DNA of 64,000 nt from a virus: positions 1-64,000 of the IMG/VR virus record IMGVR_UViG_3300031576_000007; one strand, written 5' to 3'. Positions 16,275 to 24,156 of this stretch are shown here, one piece after another. Under the pieces are notes generated by a model. It did no database searches, was not told the DNA's origin, and saw only the letters and a list, made by a program, of their open reading frames with translations. The position numbers and the translations under genes are program-made. Position 1 is the first letter of the stretch. The number at the start of each line of letters is the position of its first letter.

Positions 16275-16534
16275 TATATTTCTTTGTTACCAAAGATGGG
16301 AAAGTTTGTAGACATAGAGCGAGATATGAGGAAGTAGTTGGGGGCGGTATCCTACGACAGGAACAATTAGTTAGGATTATTATCAAAACTAGTGGGGTTG
16401 ACAGTAGAATAGACTATAGTTATGATGAGCTTAATGTACGTAGGAATGAAGGTAAACAAATGATCCCTGTAGGTAACGGTGAAATAGTGAGAGTAGATAT
16501 ATTTAACCCGAAGGAGTCTTATGAAAAATTTTAA
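16271..16534 (+). CDS. hypothetical protein, 87 aa
   Basis: ATG 16271 overlaps the preceding TGA. Beta-rich small protein (YFFVTKDGKVCRHRARYEEV; IPVGNGEIVRVDIF). The end overlaps the next gene by 14 nt. No family recognised. Confidence 0.5.
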   Translation: MIYFFVTKDGKVCRHRARYEEVVGGGILRQEQLVRIIIKTSGVDSRIDYSYDELNVRRNEGKQMIPVGNGEIVRVDIFNPKESYEKF

Positions 16535-16745
16535 GGTGGGGGATATTGTGGCTCCTAGAATAAAGACAGGAAAGATCATTAGTGTTACTAGTGACTCTAT
16601 TATCGTTGAAGTACAAGATCCTTCTTCTATCTCTGGATTGCGCCATATCTCTATGACAGCAGAACAAGCGAGGCTCAGGGGTTTGACTTTAGAAAAATTG
16701 GCCGAAGAGTATTTAGTTAAAGTTATTATAGAGGGTAATAATTAA
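16521..16745 (+). CDS. hypothetical beta-barrel-like protein, 74 aa
   Basis: A good AAGGAG lies upstream of ATG 16521. Residues NFKVGDIVAPRIKTGKIISV and IIVEVQDPSS resemble small KOW/SH3-like beta barrels, but this is only a pattern impression. It ends in TAATG with the next gene. Confidence 0.5.
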   Translation: MKNFKVGDIVAPRIKTGKIISVTSDSIIVEVQDPSSISGLRHISMTAEQARLRGLTLEKLAEEYLVKVIIEGNN

Positions 16746-17203
16746 TGCAAATCAAGAAGCCTAATTATTATAATTTTAACCATGAGGGCGTAAGTAAGAA
16801 GTTTGAAGGGGGGCTTACTTTTGTAAATGAGTTTTGTGTGAAGGGGGAGTATGTCCCCGTAGCTGTTTATAGAGCAGAAAAGCCAAATAAGAAAAAAGGA
16901 CATAAAAAATATATGCTTCTTCAAATGGAATCAAAAGGTGGGTTAGTTAGGGGGATGACTGAAGAAGAGATAGGACCATTTAGGCACCAAACAGCAATTC
17001 ATTGTTTAGATTGTGATACAGTTATTTACAGCGTGCATCGTCATACAATGGAGCCTTGCGTATGTGGTAAGGTTTATATTGATGGTGGGAGAGATTATAC
17101 AAAAGTAAATTACTCTGAGGAAGCCAATTTTAAGATGGTTACTTTAGATTTATTAACTGATACAATATTTGAGATCATACCCACAGAAGGAGAAGATAAA
17201 TGA
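16745..17203 (+). CDS. hypothetical zinc-binding protein, 152 aa
   Basis: A 152-residue protein with a C-terminal Cys/His cluster: HCLDCDTVIYSVHRHTMEPCVCG followed by DGGRDYTKV. This could hold one zinc. The N-terminal half is beta-rich. It resembles conserved phage proteins of unknown function; I cannot name a family with certainty. Confidence 0.5.
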   Translation: MQIKKPNYYNFNHEGVSKKFEGGLTFVNEFCVKGEYVPVAVYRAEKPNKKKGHKKYMLLQMESKGGLVRGMTEEEIGPFRHQTAIHCLDCDTVIYSVHRHTMEPCVCGKVYIDGGRDYTKVNYSEEANFKMVTLDLLTDTIFEIIPTEGEDK

Positions 17204-17475
17204 CTGAAGAACATGCTAATTTATTAATTACAATTCTTCAACAGATTAATGATAATACCAAAGAAATTAGGGACGGGTTAAGAGTGCTTATTAATGGTGG
17301 CACAGCATTCCCATGTTCTTGCCCTTCTAATCCTGTTAGCATACCCCAGCAGTTAGAAAACATTTATAGCACTTTATATAACTTACGGACGAGCTTGATA
17401 CCCCCTGTAGTGGAAGGTTTTAAACAGGCATTAAAATCTGCTATAATCATACCGTCTGAAAACTCGGACGAATAA
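17200..17475 (+). CDS. hypothetical protein, 91 aa
   Basis: ATGA overlap with the preceding gene. Helical N-terminus (LLITILQQINDNTKEIRDGL), a central CSCPSNPV, then a second helical stretch. Possibly oligomeric. No family. Confidence 0.45.
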   Translation: MTEEHANLLITILQQINDNTKEIRDGLRVLINGGTAFPCSCPSNPVSIPQQLENIYSTLYNLRTSLIPPVVEGFKQALKSAIIIPSENSDE

Positions 17476-17476
17476 C

Positions 17477-17722
17477 GTGATTAACGAAGTTCAAAAAGAG
17501 GGGCTTTACATACTCGCTCTCAAAGAAAGATATTGGTTTTTTATTTCAGGGACATTTGTAGGCCAAGCTATTTTTGTACTGATAACTCATATACTTATTG
17601 GTCAGTTGACCCCTTTCATCTTATATGGTGTATTCATGTTAATGGGCGCTCTTGGGTCTTATCAATATAGTAATTATTTGAAAGACAAAATAAAAAATTA
17701 TCTTGAAGGACACCGAAAATGA
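17477..17722 (+). CDS. two-pass membrane protein, 81 aa
   Basis: GTG 17477 starts just after the previous stop. Two hydrophobic helices (YWFFISGTFVGQAIFVLI and FILYGVFMLMGALGS) and a basic tail (KDKIKNYLEGHRK) give an N-in/C-in membrane protein. A holin-like role is conceivable but unsupported. Confidence 0.5.
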   Translation: MINEVQKEGLYILALKERYWFFISGTFVGQAIFVLITHILIGQLTPFILYGVFMLMGALGSYQYSNYLKDKIKNYLEGHRK

Positions 17723-18006
17723 AACTTCATTTATATAAACTAGATAGAAAAAAAGACATAAACGGGAATAGTGGAATTGGAGAAGTCGCTTATGCTATTG
17801 GTATCCCTTCAGGAAAAGTTATTTTGTGGTGGACAACAGAAATTTCTTCAGTCACACTCTATGATAGTATTACAAATGCAGAAGATTTACATTCTCATAA
17901 AGGAGCAACATTAATAAAATCAATAGAAAATCCGAAGGAACTTTTAGAGTTATTCGGGTTTGATCCAGAAGCATTGTTAAGAAAACGAAAGAGAAAAACG
18001 ATATGA
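17719..18006 (+). CDS. hypothetical protein, 95 aa
   Basis: ATGA overlap with the membrane-protein gene. Beta-rich centre (IGIPSGKVILWWTTEISSVTLY) and a very basic end (LLRKRKRKTI). Resembles small phage proteins of unknown role. Confidence 0.5.
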   Translation: MKLHLYKLDRKKDINGNSGIGEVAYAIGIPSGKVILWWTTEISSVTLYDSITNAEDLHSHKGATLIKSIENPKELLELFGFDPEALLRKRKRKTI

Positions 18007-18623
18007 AGAAGAGTGATTGGATTCCCCCCGATAGTGTGGCACTAATATTTAGAATAAAAAAAGAAATTATGGACAATACTAGTGCTAAATACTTCCAATT
18101 ACGTTTATTCCGAGCATACAAGTCTGATTTGATGGTTAAATTCACAGATAACCCAGCGCTAAATACTTCGTTTCCTATTGAGGAAAAAAGAAAAGATAAT
18201 TGGGCCATAGTTAAAGCTTACTTTCCTTTAACCTCAAATATTCAGAATTTTAAAGGAGCCATGAAAAAAGATGATGGGTCCATTTATGATAGAATTGGTA
18301 TAGAAGTGCCTGATAAATTTCCTGTTGAAATTGATCTTCCTGGTATATGGTTTAAGGATCTTTGCTCTTTTTTTAGAAATCATATATTAGATAATTTAAA
18401 ATTTATGATGAGAACATTCAAGCCAAATGATGATAATAAAAGTAAACAATCCTTGGTTCTTCTAACAGATTCTAACTGGTCTGTAGCAGATAAGGAGCCT
18501 GCTCCAAACAAAACAGTAATGTACAATTTCAAAGAAGGCAAGCCAGAATCGATGTTTGCAAAAAAAACACAAGAAGACCAACAATTCAAGTCTTTGGGAA
18601 CTTTTTTAGAAAGAAAAAAATAA
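18003..18623 (+). CDS. hypothetical protein, 206 aa
   Basis: A soluble 206-residue protein in an ATGA overlap. Contains WIPPDSVALIF, a central beta-rich region (VEIDLPGIWFKDLC) and a low-complexity charged C-terminus. Cys is rare and no catalytic motif is evident. Function unknown. Confidence 0.5.
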   Translation: MKKSDWIPPDSVALIFRIKKEIMDNTSAKYFQLRLFRAYKSDLMVKFTDNPALNTSFPIEEKRKDNWAIVKAYFPLTSNIQNFKGAMKKDDGSIYDRIGIEVPDKFPVEIDLPGIWFKDLCSFFRNHILDNLKFMMRTFKPNDDNKSKQSLVLLTDSNWSVADKEPAPNKTVMYNFKEGKPESMFAKKTQEDQQFKSLGTFLERKK

Positions 18624-18889
18624 TGATATTGCGGAAAAATACGCATTGTGCGCTGTGCGGGGGCACTGAGATTAAAAGAGGACACTACACACCAGTTAAC
18701 TCTTCTGAGACATTGTTAGCTGTTTATGTTTGTGATAATTATAAATGTAACAGAGCTGAAGGAATTATATTAAAATTTGAGGGCTCACTTACTAGATTTA
18801 TAAATAGACCAGGTGATTTAGTTGGTGCTATAATTAATATTGGTAAAGATGAATTAGCAGAAAAATACAATAAAATAGAGGTAAAATGA
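18623..18889 (+). CDS. zinc-ribbon-like protein, 88 aa
   Basis: TAATG overlap with the previous gene. CALCGG near the start and CDNYKCN after a beta hairpin give a four-Cys zinc ribbon. The C-terminal half is helical. No named family. Confidence 0.5.
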   Translation: MILRKNTHCALCGGTEIKRGHYTPVNSSETLLAVYVCDNYKCNRAEGIILKFEGSLTRFINRPGDLVGAIINIGKDELAEKYNKIEVK

Positions 18890-19107
18890 AAAAAGTATAT
18901 AGTTTTGTAGTTAATTCAACCCCTTCAACATGTATGTATACAACACGGGTTAAGGCGGTTAAGGCAGCTAAAAGAGTATTTGAAAGAGACTTTATTTCTA
19001 AAGATCTTTCTAAGATTAGAGGTACTGATTTTTATAAGGAACTATCTTTAGGTGACAACGGAGCTATTGACGCTCTGGTATATGTCGATGCGTTTGTTGT
19101 AAGATAA
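18886..19107 (+). CDS. hypothetical basic protein, 73 aa
   Basis: ATGA overlap with the upstream gene. Residues TRVKAVKAAKRVFERDF form a basic helix. The product ends at TAATG shared with the next gene. Unknown function. Confidence 0.5.
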   Translation: MKKVYSFVVNSTPSTCMYTTRVKAVKAAKRVFERDFISKDLSKIRGTDFYKELSLGDNGAIDALVYVDAFVVR

Positions 19108-19424
19108 TGAAGTGGGATACCAAGATAAAGCGTGTATCTAATGGGTATCTGTTAGAAATACCAAACGAGCGTGGTAAGCTAGAGCAGGTTATATTTGAAG
19201 ATGGTGAAAGAGACATTGATGATTTTAGGCCAGGCGGGGAACAGATAGATTCTTTTGCAGGACTACTATGGTTTATACAAGAACAAATAGGACCGTGTAG
19301 TGGTAGATATGATAAGAGGCGTCTGTACATAGTAATTAAACCTGGTGATAAGCACGAAGATTTTACCGAAGAACACTCAAAAGAGATATGGGGGGGCGAT
19401 GTTACGAAGCGTGGTAAAACATAA
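19107..19424 (+). CDS. conserved phage hypothetical protein, 105 aa
   Basis: Starts at TAATG and overlaps the peptide deformylase start by 26 nt. Beta-rich N-terminus (IKRVSNGYLLEIPNERGK) followed by IEDGERD-like acidic and GPCSGRYDKRRLYI segments. It resembles a common small phage family with unknown role. Confidence 0.55.
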   Translation: MKWDTKIKRVSNGYLLEIPNERGKLEQVIFEDGERDIDDFRPGGEQIDSFAGLLWFIQEQIGPCSGRYDKRRLYIVIKPGDKHEDFTEEHSKEIWGGDVTKRGKT

Positions 19425-19872
19425 TCCTAAGAAACCACACAAAAGTCCTCTTAAAATTAATAAGTGTAGCCCGATAACTGATTTCTCTTATGAAGGAAAA
19501 ATATGGATAAAAAAATTGATATCCGATATGAAAGACACCTGTACATCTATGAAAGGGGTAGGTTTAGCCGCGAATCAGATAGGTGTTTACAGACAATTGA
19601 TTTTGATAGCTGAACCTAAGAAACCTCATATTATAATGATTAACCCTAGAGTTATAGATAGTTATGGTGATATCATAGAGGAAAAAGAAGGATGTTTATC
19701 AGTTCCTGGGGTGTACGGAATAGTTAAACGACACCAATATGTAGTTGTTGAATTTAAAGATATAAATGGGGATGATAAAACATCTATATGTTGTGGCTAT
19801 GAAGCTCGTATAGTTTCCCATGAAATAGGACATTTAAATAATGAACTTTGCATAGAAAGATTTGAGAAATGA
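19399..19872 (+). CDS. def: peptide deformylase
   Basis: A 157-residue metalloenzyme that removes the formyl group from N-terminal Met of new proteins. All three signature motifs are present: GVGLAANQIG (about residue 49), EGCLSVPG (metal-binding Cys) and HEIGH (two His ligands and catalytic Glu). The last reads HEIGH where most members have HEIDH. ATG 19399 is preferred over 19345 because a G-rich ribosome-binding site precedes it. Phage deformylases are known mainly from marine cyanophages. This copy lacks a long C-terminal helix. Confidence 0.9.
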   Translation: MLRSVVKHNPKKPHKSPLKINKCSPITDFSYEGKIWIKKLISDMKDTCTSMKGVGLAANQIGVYRQLILIAEPKKPHIIMINPRVIDSYGDIIEEKEGCLSVPGVYGIVKRHQYVVVEFKDINGDDKTSICCGYEARIVSHEIGHLNNELCIERFEK

Positions 19873-20057
19873 CAAAAAAAGAAAAAGAATATGTAGCTGA
19901 TGTTGTACAGGGTGATGGTTTCGATTATGCTTTCAGAGGTTATACTGATTCCAAAGATAAAGTAAAAGATACTAAATTCCATAAATTGCGTAAAGCTTAT
20001 ATAAAAGCAATCAAAGAATTAGAAGATTACACAGAATGTAATAAGGAAGAATATTAA
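19869..20057 (+). CDS. hypothetical charged protein, 62 aa
   Basis: ATGA overlap with the deformylase gene. Highly charged and helical (FRGYTDSKDKVKDTKFHKLRK). No family. Confidence 0.45.
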   Translation: MTKKEKEYVADVVQGDGFDYAFRGYTDSKDKVKDTKFHKLRKAYIKAIKELEDYTECNKEEY

Positions 20058-20067
20058 AAGAGGGGAA

Positions 20068-20637
20068 ATGCCAGGGTTAAATATTAAGGGAATTAGAGAT
20101 GAGTATTTCCAGGAAGATAGAACTTGGTTACGAATATTACTTGATAAAGTAGAGGAGTTTTTTTGGCCTGTAATTTATAAATTTATACAAATTAAACGAT
20201 CATTTGAATATGCTAAAGTTGGGTGGGATACCGCAGATTTTGATTCTGCCTATGCTTTGGAAGAATTCACCAATAAACTAGAGAAACTAGCTAATACAAT
20301 AGAGAAAAATAAAATACATTGTAATTATGAAGAAGATGTAAAAAATATAAAGGAAACAGTAAGACTTTTCAGGAGAGTAATGGATGATAATTACTTTTCT
20401 GAATGTGAAGAGCCTATTGATAAGAAGTATGGAGAAATGATAAGGTCATGGGAGCGGGAATACTCAAGCGGTAATAGTCGATTGAATTTCAGGAGACCTG
20501 GTGAGACTGACGAGAATAGAGAAGAGATTAGAGAGCTAGAATTAGAGGCAGTATTTAAGTCCGAGGAAATGCTTAAAGAAGACTGGAAAAAAGCTCTAAA
20601 AATAATGGAAGAACATTTTTTTGGTTGGCGGGATTGA
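20068..20637 (+). CDS. hypothetical protein, 189 aa
   Basis: Preceded by AGAGGGG. A mostly helical, soluble protein with many Glu/Lys and aromatic residues (WPVIYKFIQIKRSFEYAKVGWD). This recalls a phage family often annotated only as hypothetical. Last gene before a promoter at 20621-20649. Confidence 0.5.
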   Translation: MPGLNIKGIRDEYFQEDRTWLRILLDKVEEFFWPVIYKFIQIKRSFEYAKVGWDTADFDSAYALEEFTNKLEKLANTIEKNKIHCNYEEDVKNIKETVRLFRRVMDDNYFSECEEPIDKKYGEMIRSWEREYSSGNSRLNFRRPGETDENREEIRELELEAVFKSEEMLKEDWKKALKIMEEHFFGWRD

Positions 20638-20649
20638 GTGTGCTACAAT
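20621..20649 (+). promoter_or_regulatory. extended -10 promoter before FlbD-like gene
   Basis: TTGGTT at 20621-20626, 17-nt spacer and TACAAT at 20644-20649 preceded by TG one base away (TGCTACAAT). The -35 lies in the end of the upstream gene. It would drive the broken FlbD-like frame and the genes after it. Confidence 0.5.
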
Positions 20650-20726
20650 GCCATTTATTAACGTTTTAGGTGAATTATGCCGCCTATGAAACATTAGAAG
20701 TGAAACATTAACATAAAGGTAAAATA

Positions 20727-20925
20727 ATGAAGTTTATAAAGTTAACAAAGCTAGGGGGAGGGGGTTATTATTATTAATGTGGATAAAATCCAAACAATAA
20801 TGCGTTGGGGGTCAGATAGCACAGATATTCATCTAACTGGAGGAGATTGTTGGACTGTTCATGAATCGCCCGAAGAGATCTATGAGCTTTGTGGGGGTGT
20901 TTTGAGCCCTAGCAAAGGTAATTAA
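20727..20925 (+). pseudogene. FlbD-family-like protein with frameshift in a G run
   Basis: ATG 20727 reads MKFIKLTKLGG and stops at TAA 20775-20777. One frame over, just past GGGGGAGGGGG (20754-20764), the sequence continues IIINVDKIQTI...DIHLTGGDCWTVHESPEEI to TAA 20923-20925. The joined product resembles FlbD (IKLTRLNG, I/N-P-D-I, VKESPEE). The whole span is 199 nt, one base too long, so loss of one G would restore the frame. It may be a sequencing error, a real inactivation or +1 frameshifting. Confidence 0.65.
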
Positions 20926-20926
20926 A

Positions 20927-21127
20927 ATGAAAGAAGAACCTATGTTAGTTATACCTACAAGAATATGCTTATACAACGCTTGTAGTGATCGTTGTGATAT
21001 GATAAATTTCCTCTGTGCCTGCGGTTCCGTTCACGATATTCAAGAAATAAAAGACAAAATGAAAAAACACTCATTTCCTACAGAAGCATTTGAATTATTG
21101 GAAAAAGAAACCAAAAATGCAACATAA
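20927..21127 (+). CDS. small Cys-rich protein, 66 aa
   Basis: Begins right after the FlbD-like frame. Four or more Cys (CLYNACSDRCDMINFLCACG) suggest a metal site. The C-terminal half is helical. It overlaps the next gene by 11 nt. Unknown family. Confidence 0.5.
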   Translation: MKEEPMLVIPTRICLYNACSDRCDMINFLCACGSVHDIQEIKDKMKKHSFPTEAFELLEKETKNAT

Positions 21128-21317
21128 AAAAGATTGGGGTCCTGGCTATAGGTTTTTTAAATGTGAAAATTGTAACGTAGAGTTTAAAGAGAAAAGTAGG
21201 CATTGTCAGTCACCTAGCTTGTCTATATGTGAAACCTGTCATGATGAAGTATCTCCTATAGCTCATGAAGAGCATTATGAGTGGGGGACTGATAAATCAC
21301 AAAACTTGAAGGAGTGA
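21117..21317 (+). CDS. conserved zinc-finger phage protein (GPGYRF type)
   Basis: ATG 21117 gives 66 residues starting MQHKKDWGPGYRFFKCENC, then SRHCQSPSLSICETC. This WGPGYRF...C-x2-C...SR.C.SPS...C-x2-C pattern recurs in small phage zinc-binding proteins. An in-frame ATG 21090 lies deep in the previous gene and is less likely. Function unknown. Confidence 0.6.
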   Translation: MQHKKDWGPGYRFFKCENCNVEFKEKSRHCQSPSLSICETCHDEVSPIAHEEHYEWGTDKSQNLKE

Positions 21318-21321
21318 GATA

Positions 21322-21585
21322 GTGGAAGGTAAGGTATTAGAATTCCCCATAGATGAAGTTATAAAGAAAAAAAACTTCGATACCCAAGATGAAGCTATTG
21401 CTTTTGGACAGTCATTACATAGACCTTTCGTTTGGGGGCAGGACAAGGATACCAAAAAATGGAAGGTTTTTCCTTTCCCCGCTGGTACTCAGATAACTCT
21501 TACACCTATAGAAAAAAAAGAAGCTGAAGTTATACAGTTACACAAGCCTAAGAACCCTTCAGGAAATACTGAGGATGCCATCTAA
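21322..21585 (+). CDS. hypothetical protein, 87 aa
   Basis: GTG 21322 with GGAG upstream. N-terminal KVLEFPIDEVIKKKNF, central beta hairpin, and a low-complexity end (IQLHKPKNPSGNTED). The next gene starts immediately. No family. Confidence 0.5.
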   Translation: MEGKVLEFPIDEVIKKKNFDTQDEAIAFGQSLHRPFVWGQDKDTKKWKVFPFPAGTQITLTPIEKKEAEVIQLHKPKNPSGNTEDAI

Positions 21586-22131
21586 ATGCAGTACACGGAA
21601 CTTTCTAGCTCAATAAAAGCATGTACCAGGTGCCCACTACACCTAAGCCGAATTCAGGCTGTTTTAGGGGCTGGAAACATACATTCTGGTTTGGTGTTAA
21701 TAGGAGAGGCGCCAGGGGAAGATGAAGACAATCTAGGAACTCCATTTGTAGGTAAGTGCGGGAGATTATTGGATGATATATTAAGGTCCGTTGGTATTAG
21801 AAGAGAAGAGATATATATTTCCAATGTGGTCAAATGCCGACCACCAAATAATAGACCCCCCGCTCCAGAAGAGGCTTTCATGTGTTCGGGGCATCTGGCT
21901 AGAGAAATTAGGCTTATAAATCCACTAGTTATAGTTACATTAGGAGCGACATCAACAAAAACTATATTAGGGACAGAAGAACAAATAACTAAACTAAGAG
22001 GAAAAGTATTTGACATAGGGGGCATTAAAGTTATACCTTCTTTTCATCCCTCTTATATCTTGAGGCAAGGAAATAAAAGAAAGGACCTAGAATCAGATTT
22101 GTTATTAGCGAAGGGGATAGCTTATGTTTGA
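21586..22131 (+). CDS. uracil-DNA glycosylase, family 4
   Basis: A 181-residue enzyme that removes uracil from DNA. It has the iron-sulfur Cys pattern of family 4 (ACTRCPL near the start, then CRPPNNR and a later Cys), catalytic motif GEAPGEDED and TPFVG, and the C-terminal HPSYILR motif. Family 4 enzymes are typical of thermophiles but also occur in phages and many bacteria. Here it would counter deamination in a genome rich in A/T. It overlaps the next gene by 8 nt. Confidence 0.9.
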   Translation: MQYTELSSSIKACTRCPLHLSRIQAVLGAGNIHSGLVLIGEAPGEDEDNLGTPFVGKCGRLLDDILRSVGIRREEIYISNVVKCRPPNNRPPAPEEAFMCSGHLAREIRLINPLVIVTLGATSTKTILGTEEQITKLRGKVFDIGGIKVIPSFHPSYILRQGNKRKDLESDLLLAKGIAYV

Positions 22132-22315
22132 TCAATACATTTCAGAATGGAGAATAGTGTTTGGAGATAATGTTTGTGATGCGTTAGAAACACTATATCG
22201 TAATGCAGCTCCTGGTTGGGAACCTACAGTAATAATCAAAGAAAGGTTAAAAAGGAAGATTGGATTCTATGGTGAGTTTTCTTACCGCGTAAGATGGAGA
22301 AAATTTCCATATTGA
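22124..22315 (+). CDS. hypothetical protein, 63 aa
   Basis: Overlaps the glycosylase gene. Short, aromatic and basic (SEWRIVFGDNVCDALETLY; FSYRVRWRKFPY). No family recognised. Confidence 0.45.
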   Translation: MFDQYISEWRIVFGDNVCDALETLYRNAAPGWEPTVIIKERLKRKIGFYGEFSYRVRWRKFPY

Positions 22316-22340
22316 TTTGTAACAATAAAAATGGTTTAAT
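22312..22340 (+). promoter_or_regulatory. putative promoter, leaderless arrangement
   Basis: TTGATT at 22312-22317, a 17-nt spacer, then TTTAAT at 22335-22340 with TG just upstream (TGGTTTAAT). The ATG of the HAD gene begins 9 nt after the -10 box and has no ribosome-binding site. The transcript would therefore be nearly leaderless. Confidence 0.45.
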
Positions 22341-22348
22341 AAAATAAA

Positions 22349-22648
22349 ATGTCATTTTATAAACCAGATATAAGAAAAGCTACAAAAATTGCTTTTGACA
22401 CAGATTTAACCTTAATTGACCACCAAGATCGCCCATTATATAATAATATTAATTTGTTGAATTGGTTTATAGAAAAAGGTTATGATTGTATAATGTGGAG
22501 TGGAGGAGGAATTGATTATTGTGAAATGTGGTCTAGAAAATTAGGATTTGAAGGAAAAGTAAGGGTAATTGCTAAAGGCTCAGAGGAAGTAGATTTAGCA
22601 TTTGACGATGAATGTGTCAATTTAGGTAAAACTAATATAATTGTTTAA
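22349..22648 (+). CDS. HAD-family phosphatase-like protein
   Basis: A 99-residue small HAD fold with IAFDTDLTLID (DxDxT nucleophile motif), IMWSGGG (motif II Ser/Thr region) and DLAFDDE (acidic motif). Small stand-alone HADs in phages usually dephosphorylate nucleotides or polynucleotide ends; the substrate here is unknown. It precedes the envelope cassette. Confidence 0.7.
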   Translation: MSFYKPDIRKATKIAFDTDLTLIDHQDRPLYNNINLLNWFIEKGYDCIMWSGGGIDYCEMWSRKLGFEGKVRVIAKGSEEVDLAFDDECVNLGKTNIIV

Positions 22649-22667
22649 CAACAAAAGGGGAGAGAAG

Positions 22668-23339
22668 ATGTTAAAAAAGGTAACAGCAATTCTTGGGCTT
22701 GTTATTGCAAGTTCTATTGCTACAAATAGTAAAGCAGGAGAAGTAGCGGACAAGCTATCTGTGTATTTTGATACAGATAAAGCTTCCATTAAATCAGGAG
22801 ATGCACTAAAATTAGATGTTTTGATATTAAAAATTTTAAAGAACAAACTTGAGGTTATTGTAACAGGCCACGCGGATATGCGTGGAGCTAGGACCTACAA
22901 TCTTGATCTTGGCAAACGTAGAGCCCAAGCTGTTGTTGATTACTTAACAAGCAATGGGGTAAAAAAGGATATTTTATCAGTAAGTTACGGAGAGGAAGAT
23001 TCTGCTGCTCCTAATGATCTTAATAAATCTCATTTAGCTTTGAATCGAAGAGCAGTTATTGTGACTATTCAGTCAAATGAAAGAGTTCAAACACGAACTG
23101 AGCATATTTTTGTACCCGTTAAAATTGAGCCAAAAAAGAATAGGCTTACAATTCTTGGCGGAGCTGGGCCAACAGGATTAGTTAAGACACAACTCAGTCC
23201 TAATCAATGGAAAGTTGACCATAGCTTTTCACCAGTTGCTGGTGTTGAGTATTCTAGGCTATTTACTGAACGATGGAGTTTTAGTCTTGCAGCTTTTTCA
23301 AATGTTTCAGCTTTTGCTGGAATTGGATATAGTTTTTAA
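22668..23339 (+). CDS. OmpA-family outer-membrane or periplasmic protein
   Basis: A 223-residue protein with a signal peptide (KKVTAILGLVIASSIATNSKA, cut near AG/EV). Then comes an OmpA-like peptidoglycan-binding domain: VYFDTDKASI, VTGHADMRGA, LDLGKRRAQAVVDYL and LNRRAVI. The C-terminal 60 residues end in FAGIGYSF, with alternating hydrophobics and a terminal Phe as in outer-membrane beta-strand ends. ATG 22668 is preferred because GGGGAGAG precedes it. It resembles a host-type envelope gene carried by the phage. Confidence 0.8.
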   Translation: MLKKVTAILGLVIASSIATNSKAGEVADKLSVYFDTDKASIKSGDALKLDVLILKILKNKLEVIVTGHADMRGARTYNLDLGKRRAQAVVDYLTSNGVKKDILSVSYGEEDSAAPNDLNKSHLALNRRAVIVTIQSNERVQTRTEHIFVPVKIEPKKNRLTILGGAGPTGLVKTQLSPNQWKVDHSFSPVAGVEYSRLFTERWSFSLAAFSNVSAFAGIGYSF

Positions 23340-23358
23340 TTCAAAGGAGAATATTAAT

Positions 23359-24156
23359 ATGAAGAATTTGATTACTATCTGTCTACTTTCATTGTCTTTA
23401 ATTGCCTGTAGTACAGAACAAGTTGATTTTACTCAACAAGGAACAAGTGGTAAAGACGGGGTAAATGGGACCAATGGTGCTAACGGTGTCGATGGGCAAG
23501 ACGGAGTTGATGGGGTTAATGGAAAAGATGGCCTAAACAGTATTTTTTCAATTTCTAATTTGGAGTCAGAGCAGGAAATCTGTTATTCTGGATCAGGGAT
23601 TATGATTTCGTCAGGTCTAGATGCTGATAAGGACAATGTTCTTGACCCAGAGGAAATTAATCCTGTGTCCGTTGCTTTTCTTTGTAACGGAGCTCCTGGA
23701 CCACAAGGTCCTCAAGGAGTAGCAGGACCAGCCGGAGCGGACGGAGAAGATGGAGCTAATGGCACCAATGGAACAAATGGGAGTAATGGTTCAGACGGGC
23801 AATCCTGTACTCTCCAAGATACAGAAGAAGGAGCACTTGTTACTTGTGGGGGAACACAGACTACAATCTATGATGGTCAGAACGGACAGGATGGGCAAGA
23901 CGGAGAAGATGGTACTGATGCTAATGCTGTGTTGACTTCTTATACTCTTACTAATAGTTGCCAGAATGTAGGAAATGGTTTCTATGCTAAGAAGTTTGGG
24001 TCAAATGCCAAGATTTATGACGATAATGATTGTGGTAATGATGACCTAGTTGCATCATTGGTTGAGAATTCAGATGAAGTGTTTATGACAAGTAATATTA
24101 TGTTTGTTGTGGAGGAAGGCCCATCTAGTGTAAAGTTGTATAAAGTAGTGTTCTAA
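23359..24156 (+). CDS. collagen-like lipoprotein with EF-hand-like block
   Basis: A 265-residue lipoprotein. The signal ends in a lipobox (SLIACS) and is preceded by AAAGGAGA. Several Gly-X-Y blocks follow (GKDGVNGTNGANG; GPQGPQGVAGPAG; GQNGQDGQDGEDG), separated by a block with LDADKDNVLDPEE, which looks like a calcium-binding EF-hand loop. Similar collagen-like lipoproteins with such blocks are common in Deltaproteobacteria and Bdellovibrionota envelope genes (from memory). Its role on a phage genome could be host-surface alteration. The in-frame start 144 nt further upstream lies in the OmpA gene and is rejected. Confidence 0.8.
   Translation: MKNLITICLLSLSLIACSTEQVDFTQQGTSGKDGVNGTNGANGVDGQDGVDGVNGKDGLNSIFSISNLESEQEICYSGSGIMISSGLDADKDNVLDPEEINPVSVAFLCNGAPGPQGPQGVAGPAGADGEDGANGTNGTNGSNGSDGQSCTLQDTEEGALVTCGGTQTTIYDGQNGQDGQDGEDGTDANAVLTSYTLTNSCQNVGNGFYAKKFGSNAKIYDDNDCGNDDLVASLVENSDEVFMTSNIMFVVEEGPSSVKLYKVVF

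Noticed and set aside
16398-16430. TTGACA-like promoter inside a small gene
   Set aside because: No matching -10 at 16-18 nt, and it is in the middle of a coupled gene chain.
20727-20925. Flagellar function for the FlbD-like gene
   Set aside because: FlbD-like proteins in phages are named by similarity only, no other flagellar gene is present, and the frame is broken.
23215-23358. Longer start for the collagen-like lipoprotein
   Set aside because: The extra 48 residues lie in the OmpA gene, have no ribosome-binding site and would bury the lipobox signal.
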